From Paraburkholderia largidicola (lineage in GTDB: Bacteria; Pseudomonadota; Gammaproteobacteria; Burkholderiales; Burkholderiaceae), in the NCBI RefSeq assembly GCF_013426895.1, contig NZ_AP023175.1:2046001-2110000 (forward strand): a stretch of DNA of 64,000 nucleotides, read 5' to 3'. The notes under the pieces were generated by a model. That model made no database searches. It saw only the letters and a list, made by a program, of their open reading frames with translations, and was not told the origin of the DNA. Positions 10,898-19,258 of this stretch are shown one piece after another (the first letter of the stretch is position 1; every line of letters starts with the position of its first letter). The translations under genes were made by a program, and so were the position numbers.

Positions 10898-10979
10898 ACA
10901 TCATTTTTGTCGCGGTTAGCATGGCGGCGCGGTTCCTGCTGCGCCGTCTTTCGTATCGCGAATCCTGGAAGGAATCATC

Positions 10980-11852
10980 ATGAGCTGGCTCGACAAACTG
11001 TTGCCGCCGAAAATCAAGCAAACCGACCCGAAGAGCCGCAAGGGCATTCCGGAAGGGCTGTGGATCAAATGCCCGTCGTGCGAAGCGGTGCTGTACCGCA
11101 ACGACGTCGAGGCGAATCTGCACGTCTGCCCGAAGTGCGACCACCATATGCGGATCGGCGCGCGCGAACGGCTCGACGGCTTGCTCGATCCGGAAGGCCG
11201 CTATGAGATCGGCCAGGAAATCCTGCCGGTCGACGCGCTCAAGTTCAAGGACAGCCGCAAGTATCCCGACCGCCTGAAAGAGGCGATGGACGAAACCGAC
11301 GAAACCGACGCAATGGTCGTGATGGGCGGCGCGATCCACACGCTGCCCGTGGTGGTCGCGTGCTTCGAATTCGCGTTCATGGGCGGCTCGATGGGTTCCG
11401 TGGTTGGCGAGCGCTTCGCGCGCGGCGCGCAGAACGCGATCGAACAGCACGTGCCGTTCATCTGCTTCACCGCTTCGGGCGGCGCGCGGATGCAGGAAAG
11501 CCTGCTGTCGCTGATGCAGATGGCGAAAACTACGGCCATGCTGACCAAGCTCGCCGAAGCCAAGCTGCCATTCATCTCCGTGCTGACCGATCCGACGATG
11601 GGCGGCGTGTCGGCGAGCTTCGCGTTCCTCGGCGACGTCGTCATCGCCGAACCGAAGGCGCTGATCGGCTTTGCCGGCCCGCGCGTGATCGAGCAGACCG
11701 TGCGTGAAAAGCTGCCGGAAGGCTTCCAGCGCGCCGAATTCCTGCTGCAAAAGGGCGCGATCGACATGATCGTCGACCGTCGCAAGCTGCGCGAAGAAAT
11801 CGCGCAACTGATGGCGCTGCTCACGCGCCAGCCGGCTGACGCAGTCGCCTGA
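10980..11852 (+). CDS. accD: Acetyl-CoA carboxylase carboxyltransferase subunit beta
   Basis: AccD (290 aa) with AccA transfers the carboxyl group from biotin to acetyl-CoA, making malonyl-CoA for fatty acid synthesis. The N-terminal four-Cys zinc ribbon is complete: CPSC at about 28-31 and CPKC at about 47-50. The crotonase-fold core carries [19 protein letters not shown] and [19 protein letters not shown] lies 8 bp before ATG 10980. The accD-folC pairing after trpA is a common proteobacterial order. Confidence 0.98.
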   Translation: MSWLDKLLPPKIKQTDPKSRKGIPEGLWIKCPSCEAVLYRNDVEANLHVCPKCDHHMRIGARERLDGLLDPEGRYEIGQEILPVDALKFKDSRKYPDRLKEAMDETDETDAMVVMGGAIHTLPVVVACFEFAFMGGSMGSVVGERFARGAQNAIEQHVPFICFTASGGARMQESLLSLMQMAKTTAMLTKLAEAKLPFISVLTDPTMGGVSASFAFLGDVVIAEPKALIGFAGPRVIEQTVREKLPEGFQRAEFLLQKGAIDMIVDRRKLREEIAQLMALLTRQPADAVA

Positions 11853-11896
11853 TGCCCTCTCCGGCCGTGATGTTTCGCACGGCCAGTAGGAACAAC

Positions 11897-11937
11897 CAAC
11901 GCGCCGCGAGAGGTTCTCAAGCGGCGCGTTGTCATTT
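11897..11937 (+). terminator. Hairpin after accD (possible terminator)
   Basis: CAACGCGCCGC (11897-11907) and GCGGCGCGTTG (11921-11931) form a perfect 11-bp stem with a 13-nt loop, followed by TCATTT. The T-run is weak, so termination may be partial and folC may still receive read-through. Confidence 0.55.
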
Positions 11938-11973
11938 CTAGGATAATTCCGGTCCGCACTGCCAGTTTTTCAG

Positions 11974-13284
11974 ATGACCACTTTCCCCACACTCGACGCG
12001 TGGCTCACGCACCTGGAATCCGCTCACCCCGTCGGAATCGACATGGGCCTCGCGCGCATCAGCAAGGTGCGTGACGCGTTGGACCTCAAGTTCGCGTGCC
12101 CGGTGATCACGGTCGGCGGCACGAACGGCAAGGGTTCTACCTGCGCCATTCTCGAAGCGATCCTGCTGCGCGCGGGTTACACCGTCGGGTGTCATACGTC
12201 GCCGCATCTGCTCGCATTCAACGAGCGCGCGCGTATCAACGGCCAGATGGCGACTGACGCCGAACTGCTGCCGCACTTCGAGGCCGTCGAAAAGGCGCGC
12301 CAGGCGCTCTCTGAGCCTGTTTCTCTGACGTATTTCGAGTTCACGACGCTCGCGATCATGCATCTGTTCGCCGAGCGCGGCCTGGACGCGGTGATTTTCG
12401 AAGTCGGGTTGGGCGGACGGCTCGATGCCGTCAACATCCTCGATACCGACTGCGCGATCATCACGAGCATCGACATCGATCACACCGACTTCCTCGGCGA
12501 TACGCGCGAGAAAATCGCGTTCGAGAAGGCGGGCATTTTCCGCGCGGGCAAGCCGGCCATCTGCGCCGATCCCGTTCCGCCGCAAACGCTGATCGATCAT
12601 GCCGAGAAAATCGGTGCTGAGTTGTGGCTGTTCGGACGCGATTTCCGCTACGAAGCGCAACCGGGCAACGAGCGCCAGCAGTGGAGCTACATCGGCCCGA
12701 CCATGCGTCGATCGGCGCTGGCGTATCCGGCGCTGCGCGGCGCGAATCAGCTGCTCAATACGACGGCGGCGCTCGCCGGGCTCGAAGCGGTGCGCGACCG
12801 TTTGCCCGTGTCGGCGCAGGACATTCGTCTGGGTCTCGCCAACGTCGAACTGCCAGGACGCTTCCAGGTACTGCCGGGCAAGCCGTCGATCGTGCTCGAC
12901 GTCGGCCACAATCCGCATGCAGCCGCTGTGCTGGGCCAGAATCTCGGCAATATGGGCTTTTTTCCGTACACGTACGCGGTTTTTGGCTCTATGCGGGACA
13001 AGGACATCGCCGGCGTGCTCGAACACCTGAAAGGCGAGATCGATCACTGGAACGTGACCGACCTGCCGACGCCGCGTGCCGCCAGCGCGCAAGAGCTGGA
13101 AACGGCGCTGCGCGACGTAGGCGTCAGCGACGCCCCGGATTGCAGCGTGACGCGTTTTGCCACACCTGCAGAAGCTTTCCAGGATGCGCTAAAACGAGCG
13201 TCCGACAATGATAGAATCGTGGTTTTCGGCAGCTTCTTCACGGTCGCAGGCGTCATGGCCTACCGTAAATCGCAGCAACACTGA
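11974..13284 (+). CDS. folC: Bifunctional folylpolyglutamate / dihydrofolate synthase
   Basis: FolC (436 aa) adds glutamate to dihydropteroate or folates using ATP. It is a Mur-ligase-fold protein: the P-loop ITVGGTNGKGSTCAILEAIL lies at about 48-67, the folate-site stretch GCHTSPHLLAFNERARING follows, and DCAIITSIDIDHTDFLGDT comes next. In the C-terminal domain LDVGHNPHAA and the final FGSFFTVAGVMAYR are family hallmarks. The length fits. The gene starts 36 bp after the accD hairpin and ends 27 bp before the SPOR gene. Confidence 0.97.
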   Translation: MTTFPTLDAWLTHLESAHPVGIDMGLARISKVRDALDLKFACPVITVGGTNGKGSTCAILEAILLRAGYTVGCHTSPHLLAFNERARINGQMATDAELLPHFEAVEKARQALSEPVSLTYFEFTTLAIMHLFAERGLDAVIFEVGLGGRLDAVNILDTDCAIITSIDIDHTDFLGDTREKIAFEKAGIFRAGKPAICADPVPPQTLIDHAEKIGAELWLFGRDFRYEAQPGNERQQWSYIGPTMRRSALAYPALRGANQLLNTTAALAGLEAVRDRLPVSAQDIRLGLANVELPGRFQVLPGKPSIVLDVGHNPHAAAVLGQNLGNMGFFPYTYAVFGSMRDKDIAGVLEHLKGEIDHWNVTDLPTPRAASAQELETALRDVGVSDAPDCSVTRFATPAEAFQDALKRASDNDRIVVFGSFFTVAGVMAYRKSQQH

Positions 13285-13311
13285 ACGCGCGGGCCTCGAA
13301 CCAAGCCATTC

Positions 13312-14232
13312 ATGGGTATTTTCTCGTTCGGCAAGAAAGACGACGCACCGACTCGGCGCGGCGCAAATTCCAGTTCCAGTCGCGGTAGTCGTGCCGAGCG
13401 CACTGAACGCGCGGAACGCGTCGAACGGCGCAGCCGCCGCACGGACCGTTCCGGCGACGCCGACGCGATGCTGCTCGATCCCACGCTTCCCGAGAAGCAA
13501 CGTGCGCGACGCCGCCTGGTCGGCGCCATCGCGCTGGTGATCGCCGCTGTCGTCATTCTGCCGATGGTGCTGGATTCGCACCCGAAGCCCGTCACCGACG
13601 ACATTTCCATCGATATTCCCAGCCGCCCCGCGCCCAAGCCGCGCGCGTCGGTCGACAACGACACGCAAGCTGCCGTCGCGCCGGACAATCCCGCCGCGCC
13701 GGATGCCGCGCTCGCGGCCTCGGGTCTGGCGCCCGCGGCGTCGGGCACGGCCGCTACGGGCGCCGTGGCGTCGCAGCACGACAACAGCAAGAACGCGCCG
13801 ATCGCGATGACGCCTGCCAAGCCGCAGACGCCCGCTGTCGTCGCGAACAACGCGCCGGCTGCCAAGCCAGCAGCGAAACCGCAGGCTGACGCCAAGCCCG
13901 TGGCAAAACCGGAACAGAAACCCGCAGCCACGGAAACGGCGCAAGCAGCCGCTTCAGGCACGGAAACAGGTACGCCCGCGGCGCCTCCGGGGAGCCGCTT
14001 CGCGGTTCAGCTGGGCGCGTTTCAGGACGACGCCAGCGCACACGCATGGGTGACCAAGTTGAAAGCGGCGGGTGTGCCCGTATATACGGAGCGTCGCAAG
14101 CAGGCTGACGGCTCCAGTCGAACCCTGTTGCGCGCCGGTCCGTTCGCGGACCGTGCGGCGGCGTCGGCGGCGATCGCGAAGGTGCGCGAGGCTGGTCTGA
14201 CGTCGGGCGCGAACAACGGCGCTGCGCAGTAA
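13312..14232 (+). CDS. SPOR-domain membrane protein (DedD-like)
   Basis: This 306-aa protein has a charged, Arg/Ser-rich cytoplasmic N-terminus and one membrane span at about 66-86 (RLVGAIALVIAAVVILPMVL). A long Ala/Pro/Lys-rich periplasmic linker follows, and a C-terminal SPOR domain (about 222-300, FAVQLGAFQDDASAHAWVTK) ends the protein. SPOR domains bind denuded glycan strands at the division septum; DedD in E. coli assists constriction. The order folC-SPOR-cvpA-purF matches the enteric folC-dedD-cvpA-purF order, which supports a DedD-type role. The symbol is left blank because the linker is too divergent to prove orthology. Confidence 0.88.
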   Translation: MGIFSFGKKDDAPTRRGANSSSSRGSRAERTERAERVERRSRRTDRSGDADAMLLDPTLPEKQRARRRLVGAIALVIAAVVILPMVLDSHPKPVTDDISIDIPSRPAPKPRASVDNDTQAAVAPDNPAAPDAALAASGLAPAASGTAATGAVASQHDNSKNAPIAMTPAKPQTPAVVANNAPAAKPAAKPQADAKPVAKPEQKPAATETAQAAASGTETGTPAAPPGSRFAVQLGAFQDDASAHAWVTKLKAAGVPVYTERRKQADGSSRTLLRAGPFADRAAASAAIAKVREAGLTSGANNGAAQ

Positions 14233-14239
14233 TCCGGCG

Positions 14240-14734
14240 ATGTTCACCGCGTTCGACTACGCTGTAATGGCGGTGATCGCCCTGTCAGCCATGCGCGGAA
14301 CGTGGCGCGGCTTTTTGTCCGAGGTATTCGGGCTGATCGGCTGGATCGTCGCGTTTCTGGTGGCGGCGCGCTTCGTGGGGCTGCTGGTGCCCTACGTGCC
14401 GGCGAACTGGCCAGGCGGCGCGCTGACGCAGTGGCTGATCGCGTTCGCGGCGATCGTCATCGGCGTGATGCTGCTGGCCAGCGTGGCGAATGCGCTGCTG
14501 AGCCGGCTGGTGCAGGTGTCCGGTCTGGGCGGTATTGACCGCTCGCTCGGACTGGTGTTCGGCCTCGTACGCGGGGTCATATTAGTGCTGGTTCTGGTCG
14601 CCCTCGGTGGCTTGACCGAACTGCCCAAACAGGAATTCTGGCGCAACGCGCTGCTGCGGCCCTACGCCGAGCAGGGCGTGCGAGAGTTGAAGCCTCTGCT
14701 TCCCGAAACGCTCGCCGCCTACGTCCACGTGTAA
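14240..14734 (+). CDS. cvpA: CvpA family membrane protein
   Basis: CvpA (164 aa) is a small inner-membrane protein named for its requirement in colicin V production; later work links it to envelope stress tolerance. Four hydrophobic segments are visible: the first around 5-25, others near 30-50 and 65-85, and a last one at 105-122 (LVRGVILVLVLVALGGL). The N-terminus FTAFDYAVMAVIALSAMRGTWRGFLSEVFGL is family-like. It starts 7 bp after the SPOR gene and lies upstream of purF, as in many proteobacteria. A 135-bp gap before purF shows no clear terminator. Confidence 0.93.
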   Translation: MFTAFDYAVMAVIALSAMRGTWRGFLSEVFGLIGWIVAFLVAARFVGLLVPYVPANWPGGALTQWLIAFAAIVIGVMLLASVANALLSRLVQVSGLGGIDRSLGLVFGLVRGVILVLVLVALGGLTELPKQEFWRNALLRPYAEQGVRELKPLLPETLAAYVHV

Positions 14735-14869
14735 CGATCGCGTTGCATGCAAGGGGCGAAGGCGGATGACAAGGCGGGCCGATGGTGAAGCAGGCAGAAC
14801 CACGGCGCGCGCGGCTGTCTCCCAGGCAGGCCGCACTGATCGAATTTCGTACCCTTTGAAGGACATGCC

Positions 14870-16420
14870 ATGTGCGGCATCGTAGGCGTAGTTTCCCAGT
14901 CTCCCGTCAACCAGCTCATCTATGACAGCCTGCTGCTGCTGCAGCACCGCGGTCAGGACGCTGCCGGTATCGCTACGGCGAACGGCAACAATTTCCACAT
15001 GCACAAGGCCAATGGCATGGTTCGCGACGTGTTCCGCACGCGCAACATGCGCAGCCTGCCGGGCAATAGCGGCATTGGCCAGGTGCGTTACCCGACAGCG
15101 GGTTCTGCGTCGAGCGAAGAAGAAGCCCAGCCGTTCTACGTGAACGCGCCGTTCGGCCTGATCCTCGCGCACAACGGCAATCTGACCAACTGGCAGCAAC
15201 TGAAAGACGAGATGTTCCGCATCGATCGTCGCCACATCAACACGAATTCCGACACGGAAGTCATGTTGAACGTGTTCGCGCACGAATTGCAGTTGTCGAG
15301 CTCGGGCCTGCAGCTCGATCCCGCCGCGCTGTTCAAGGCCGTAACGGGCGTACACCGTCGTGTGCGCGGCTCGTACGCGATCGTGTCGCTGATTTCCGGC
15401 TATGGTCTGCTCGGCTTCCGCGACCCGTTCGGCATCCGTCCGCTGTGTATCGGCAAGCTGGAAACGGCGTCGGGCACGGAATGGATGCTGGCGTCGGAAT
15501 CGGTGGCGCTGGAAGGCATCGGCTTCGAGTTCGTGCGCGACGTCGCGCCGGGCGAGGCGATCTTCATCGATTTCGAAGGCAACTTCCACGCGCAGCAATG
15601 CGCGCCGAACGCAAGCCTGAACCCGTGCATTTTCGAACTCGTGTATCTTGCGCGTCCGGATTCGGTGCTCGACGGCGTGCCCGTCTACAACGCGCGTCTG
15701 CGCATGGGCGACTATCTGGCCGAGAAGATCATGCGCGTGCTGCCCGACGACGTGAAGATCGACGTCGTCATGCCGATTCCCGATTCGTCGCGTCCGGCGG
15801 CGATGCAGGTCGCGGCGAAGCTCGGCGTCGAATATCGCGAAGGCTTCTTCAAGAACCGTTATGTGGGCCGCACCTTCATCATGCCGGGCCAGGCGGTGCG
15901 CAAGAAGTCGGTGCGTCAGAAGCTGAACGCGATGGGCATCGAGTTCAAGGGCAAGACGGTGCTGATCGTCGACGATTCCATCGTGCGCGGCACGACGTCG
16001 CACGAAATCGTGCAGATGGCACGCGATGCCGGCGCGAGCAAGGTGATTTTCGCGTCGGCGGCGCCGCCCGTGAAATTCCCGAACGTCTACGGCATCGACA
16101 TGCCGACGCGCAGCGAACTCGTCGCGCACGGCCGTTCGGATGAAGAAGTGGCGCGCCTGATCGGCGCCGATTTCCTCGTCTATCAGGACGTCGACTCGCT
16201 GAAGAACGCGATCCGCGACATCAACCCGGCGCTGAAGGAATTCGAAGCGTCGTGCTTCGACGGCAACTACATCACGGGCGACGTGACGACGGAATACCTC
16301 GACCGCATCGAATCCGCGCGTCTTGCACCGTCCGCGCAATCGGACCGCGACGCGGCGAGCGACGCGATCGAAGGCGGCGCTGCGCGTTCGCAATTGCATC
16401 TGCAACTGTCGGTCGAGTAA
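14870..16420 (+). CDS. purF: Amidophosphoribosyltransferase
   Basis: PurF (516 aa) makes 5-phosphoribosylamine from PRPP and glutamine, the first committed step of purine synthesis. Removal of Met exposes the N-terminal nucleophile Cys in MCGIVGVVSQSPVNQLIYD (class II glutamine amidotransferase, about 2-235). The C-terminal phosphoribosyltransferase domain has the PRPP loop VLIVDDSIVRGTTS at about 363-376. The length fits the E. coli-type enzyme. Two hairpins follow before metZ. Confidence 0.98.
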   Translation: MCGIVGVVSQSPVNQLIYDSLLLLQHRGQDAAGIATANGNNFHMHKANGMVRDVFRTRNMRSLPGNSGIGQVRYPTAGSASSEEEAQPFYVNAPFGLILAHNGNLTNWQQLKDEMFRIDRRHINTNSDTEVMLNVFAHELQLSSSGLQLDPAALFKAVTGVHRRVRGSYAIVSLISGYGLLGFRDPFGIRPLCIGKLETASGTEWMLASESVALEGIGFEFVRDVAPGEAIFIDFEGNFHAQQCAPNASLNPCIFELVYLARPDSVLDGVPVYNARLRMGDYLAEKIMRVLPDDVKIDVVMPIPDSSRPAAMQVAAKLGVEYREGFFKNRYVGRTFIMPGQAVRKKSVRQKLNAMGIEFKGKTVLIVDDSIVRGTTSHEIVQMARDAGASKVIFASAAPPVKFPNVYGIDMPTRSELVAHGRSDEEVARLIGADFLVYQDVDSLKNAIRDINPALKEFEASCFDGNYITGDVTTEYLDRIESARLAPSAQSDRDAASDAIEGGAARSQLHLQLSVE

Positions 16421-16490
16421 CGCGTCGTCAGCGCGCGAGCATCGGGCAACCGGGACTCGCGCGCGGCAACGGCCGTTGAAACCCGGCGCG

Positions 16491-16522
16491 AAAACCCGGC
16501 CGCAGTGTTACCATCGGGTTTT
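16491..16522 (+). terminator. Possible terminator after purF
   Basis: AAAACCCG (16491-16498) pairs perfectly with CGGGTTTT (16515-16522) across a 16-nt loop. The T-run is the last four bases of the stem. It lies 70 bp after the purF stop and is a moderate terminator candidate. Confidence 0.5.
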
Positions 16523-16549
16523 GCGTCGATTTGATCTCAGCTTGCGGAC

Positions 16550-16621
16550 GCGGGGAAACCCAAAACAGCTAAAGCGAACGGTGAGCAGCAGCACAGCCAT
16601 CGCGCTTACAGCTTTCCCCGC
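16550..16621 (+). ncRNA. Candidate structured leader upstream of metZ
   Basis: A perfect 9-bp stem GCGGGGAAA (16550-16558) / TTTCCCCGC (16613-16621) encloses a second stem AAGCG (16572-16576) / CGCTT (16603-16607). Six bases further on, the perfect terminator at 16627-16661 begins. Its 5' arm (CCCGC) could alternatively pair with the GCGGG of the first stem. A nested hairpin, then a terminator, then a methionine-pathway gene is the layout of an attenuator or riboswitch. I could not match it to a known SAM or SAH riboswitch consensus. Confidence 0.35.
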
Positions 16622-16626
16622 ACACG

Positions 16627-16661
16627 AAGCCCGCTTATGCCGACGCAAAGCGGGCTTTTTT
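16627..16661 (+). terminator. Strong terminator 64 bp before metZ
   Basis: AAGCCCGCTT (16627-16636) pairs perfectly with AAGCGGGCTT (16648-16657), with T 16656-16661 following. It is either the purF-operon terminator or the terminator arm of a metZ attenuator. Only 64 bp remain for a separate metZ promoter. Confidence 0.85.
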
Positions 16662-16725
16662 GTTGCTCTCGCGTGCGCGAACCTTCATGGCGAGCGCGCG
16701 ACCTCGAAAACGGAACAGAACGAAC

Positions 16726-17916
16726 ATGGACGACTCCCTCAACTTCGACACGCTCGCAGTCCGCTCGGGCACGTTGCGCAGCGAATTCGGCGAACACTCG
16801 GAAGCGATCTTCCTGACGTCGAGCTTTGTGTTTGCGAGCGCCGCAGATGCTGCCGAGCGCTTCAAGAATTCCGAAGACTATTACACGTACTCGCGCTTCA
16901 CGAATCCGACCGTGACGATGTTCCAGGATCGTCTCGCGGCGCTCGAAGGCGGTGAGGCGTGCATGGCGACGGCGTCGGGAATGAGCGCGATCATGTCGGT
17001 GGTGATGTCGGCGTTGCAGGCGGGCGATCATCTCGTCAGCTCGCAGAGCCTGTTCGGCTCGACGCTCGGCATGTTCTCGCAGATCTTCAGCAAGTTCGGC
17101 ATCACGACGACCTTCGTCGATCCGACCGATCTCGACGCATGGAAAAATGCGGTGCGTCCCGAGACGAAGATGTTCTTCCTCGAAACGCCGTCGAACCCGC
17201 TGACGGAAATCGCGGACATCGAAGCGATCAGCAAGATCGCGAAGTCCGCGAATGCGCTGTTCGTCGTCGACAACTGTTTTTGCAGTCCGGCGCTGCAACA
17301 GCCGCTGAAACTCGGCGCGGACGTCGTGATGCATTCGGCCACCAAATTCCTCGACGGGCAAGGGCGCGTGCTCGGCGGCGCGCTGGTCGGCTCGAAGCAA
17401 TTCATCATGGAAAAGGTGTTCCCGTTCGTGCGCAGCGCGGGCCCGACGCTGTCCGCGTTCAACGCGTGGATTCTGCTCAAGGGCATGGAGACGCTGTCGC
17501 TGCGCGTCGAGCGCCAGTCGGCGAATGCGCTCGAAATCGCGCGCTGGCTCGATCAGCATCCCGCCGTGAAGCGCGTGTTTTATCCGGGCCTCGAATCGCA
17601 TCCGCAGTACGAGATCGCCAAGCGCCAGCAGAAAGCGGGCGGCGCGATCGTTTCGTTCGAACTGAAGGGCGACACGCCGGAAGCGATGCGCGCGAATGCG
17701 TGGCGTGTGATCGACAGCACGAAGATCTGCTCGATCACGGGCAACCTCGGCGACACGCGCACGACCATCACGCATCCCGCCACCACGACGCATGGCCGTA
17801 TCACGCCGGAAGCGCGCGCGGCAGCGGGCATCACGGAAGGTCTGATCCGGCTCGCCGTTGGTCTGGAGAATGCAGCCGATATCCGCGACGATCTGGCGCG
17901 CGGCCTTGCAGGCTAA
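16726..17916 (+). CDS. metZ: O-succinylhomoserine sulfhydrylase
   Basis: MetZ (396 aa) is a PLP enzyme of the Cys/Met metabolism family. It makes homocysteine directly from O-succinylhomoserine and sulfide, bypassing cystathionine. ATG 16726 gives MDDSLNFDTLAVRSGTLRS; the upstream in-frame part runs into the terminator. The PLP lysine is in VMHSATKFLDGQGRVLGG, with FLETPSNPLTEIADI and NCFCSPALQQPLKLGAD before it. The C-terminal SLGDTRTTITHP-type motif (here NLGDTRTTITHPATTTHGR) is typical. The purF-metZ neighbourhood is usual in Burkholderiales and Pseudomonas. Confidence 0.95.
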   Translation: MDDSLNFDTLAVRSGTLRSEFGEHSEAIFLTSSFVFASAADAAERFKNSEDYYTYSRFTNPTVTMFQDRLAALEGGEACMATASGMSAIMSVVMSALQAGDHLVSSQSLFGSTLGMFSQIFSKFGITTTFVDPTDLDAWKNAVRPETKMFFLETPSNPLTEIADIEAISKIAKSANALFVVDNCFCSPALQQPLKLGADVVMHSATKFLDGQGRVLGGALVGSKQFIMEKVFPFVRSAGPTLSAFNAWILLKGMETLSLRVERQSANALEIARWLDQHPAVKRVFYPGLESHPQYEIAKRQQKAGGAIVSFELKGDTPEAMRANAWRVIDSTKICSITGNLGDTRTTITHPATTTHGRITPEARAAAGITEGLIRLAVGLENAADIRDDLARGLAG

Positions 17917-17948
17917 TGATGTGAAGAAGTCAGTGAAGAAGTGAAACG

Positions 17949-17978
17949 AAACGGGCGCTGCGAAGCGCCCGTTTTGTC
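17949..17978. terminator. Bidirectional terminator between metZ and the AraC gene
   Basis: AAACGGGCGCT (17949-17959) and AGCGCCCGTTT (17964-17974) make a perfect 11-bp stem with a GCGA loop. TTTTGTC lies on the + side and an A-run gives Ts on the - side. It sits between two convergent genes and can serve both. Confidence 0.85.
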
Positions 17979-17990
17979 ATACAGCCACGC

Positions 17991-18761
17991 TCAATGCAGC
18001 AAGGCGCGCCATTGGCCGGGCGCCATGCCGAAGCGCCGTGTGAACGCGTGCGTATAGGCGCTCTGATCGCCGAAGCCGACTTCGAGCGCAACGTCGGTCA
18101 ATGAGCGGCGCGGATCGGCGAGCAGCGTGACCGACGTATCCAGCCGCAGACGCTGCAAATAGCGGTGCGGCGTTTCACCGAATGCGTCGATGAACAACTG
18201 ATGAAAACGACGCATGCCGAAGCCGCAATGCTCTGCGAGATCCGCGATGCGCAGCGGCTCCGACAGACGCGCGCGCAGCCAGGCGTCGATGCGCGCAAAG
18301 TCGAGGCCAGCGCCCGGCGCAGCATCCGCCATGCCCGTGTCTTCGATGATCGCTGCGCATAAGCGAGCGGCCGCGTCCCAGTTGAAGCGCCGCCACGCGG
18401 CATCGCCATCGATATGTCCCGTCGCGCGGCCCGCGATATGCGAAACCAGTTGCGTGAGCGACGAATCGACGGTGACGGCGCGCGCCCGGTCGAACAGACG
18501 CTGCGGCACGGCGACCGACGACGCAGGCAAATCGAGCACCAACTGCCGGTTCTCGCCGACGCCCGCATAGTCATGCCGCGATCCTGCCGGAATGAGCCAC
18601 GCGGAGGTCCGGTCGATTTCCTGCGCGACGCCGTCCACGGCCATCACCATCGACCCGTCCAGACCGAGCACGATCTGATGGAAGTCGTGCACGTCCGACG
18701 CTTCTACGGTGCCGTAACGGCGCAGGGAAACGCTGGGTGCATCGGTAACGGCGTGGCTCAT
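17991..18761 (-). CDS. AraC family transcriptional regulator
   Basis: This 256-aa regulator has a cupin-like sensing domain in the N-terminal half (HDFHQIVLGLDGSMVMAVDG, then AWLIPAGSRHDYAGVGENR). The C-terminal double helix-turn-helix (about 160-256) has IADLAEHCGFGMRRFHQLF and the second helix pair LTDVALEVGFGDQSAYTHAF, ending in RRFGMAPGQWR. It is a DNA-binding activator of unknown effector. ATG 18761 is used; GTG one codon upstream is possible and no strong Shine-Dalgarno decides it. It converges on metZ and lies just downstream of the FKBP gene on the same strand (31-bp gap), so they may be co-transcribed. Confidence 0.9.
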   Translation of the reverse strand: MSHAVTDAPSVSLRRYGTVEASDVHDFHQIVLGLDGSMVMAVDGVAQEIDRTSAWLIPAGSRHDYAGVGENRQLVLDLPASSVAVPQRLFDRARAVTVDSSLTQLVSHIAGRATGHIDGDAAWRRFNWDAAARLCAAIIEDTGMADAAPGAGLDFARIDAWLRARLSEPLRIADLAEHCGFGMRRFHQLFIDAFGETPHRYLQRLRLDTSVTLLADPRRSLTDVALEVGFGDQSAYTHAFTRRFGMAPGQWRALLH

Positions 18762-18792
18762 CACAAAGCAGGCGGAAAAACGGCGGAAACGT

Positions 18793-19134
18793 TCAGACGC
18801 CGAGCAATTCGACTTCGAACACGAGCGTCGCGTTCGGCGGAATCACGCCGCCTGCGCCGCGCACACCGTAGCCGAGTTGCGGCGGAATGGTCAGCTTGCG
18901 CACGCCGCCGACCTTCATGCCCTGCACGCCTTCGTCCCAGCCCTTGATGACCATGCCGCCGCCGAGCACGAACGCGAAGGGGTCGTTGCGGTCCTTGCTC
19001 GAATCGAACTTCTGGCCGTCGGTCAGCCAGCCGGTATAGTGCACGCTGACGGTCTGGCCGGCCTTCGCTTCCGCGCCCGTGCCTTCCGTCAGGTCTTCGT
19101 ACTTGAGGCCCGATGCAGTGGTGACAGTAGACAT
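18793..19134 (-). CDS. FKBP-type peptidyl-prolyl cis-trans isomerase
   Basis: This is a 113-aa single-domain FKBP that speeds proline isomerisation during protein folding. It has the conserved [47 protein letters not shown] and [14 protein letters not shown] blocks, covering nearly all FK506-pocket residues. There is no signal peptide, so it is cytoplasmic. A textbook AAGGAG lies 7 bp before ATG 19134. A CTACAAT box lies further upstream, facing the divergent kinase-like gene. Confidence 0.96.
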   Translation of the reverse strand: MSTVTTASGLKYEDLTEGTGAEAKAGQTVSVHYTGWLTDGQKFDSSKDRNDPFAFVLGGGMVIKGWDEGVQGMKVGGVRKLTIPPQLGYGVRGAGGVIPPNATLVFEVELLGV

Positions 19135-19216
19135 GCAATGCTCCTTGTAATCGTTCGAAACCGCTATTGTAGGCGTGTTGTCCTACCGTCGCGAAGATTG
19201 ACCGAACGGCCATGCC

Positions 19217-19222
19217 TATAAT
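19217..19222 (+). promoter_or_regulatory. TATAAT box upstream of the kinase-like gene
   Basis: A consensus -10 TATAAT lies 37 bp before ATG 19259. The only TTGAC-like hexamer (TTGACC at 19198-19203) is 13 bp away, too close for an ordinary -35, so the promoter is tentative. Confidence 0.35.
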
Positions 19223-19258
19223 GTCCAGACTGCAACCAACGGTGAACCGCCAACGAGG

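Noticed and set aside
16530..16662. SAM-II riboswitch before metZ
   Set aside because: An AGCTAAAG string resembles part of the SAM-II consensus, but the required preceding stem and pseudoknot partner are not in place. It is kept only as an unclassified structured leader.
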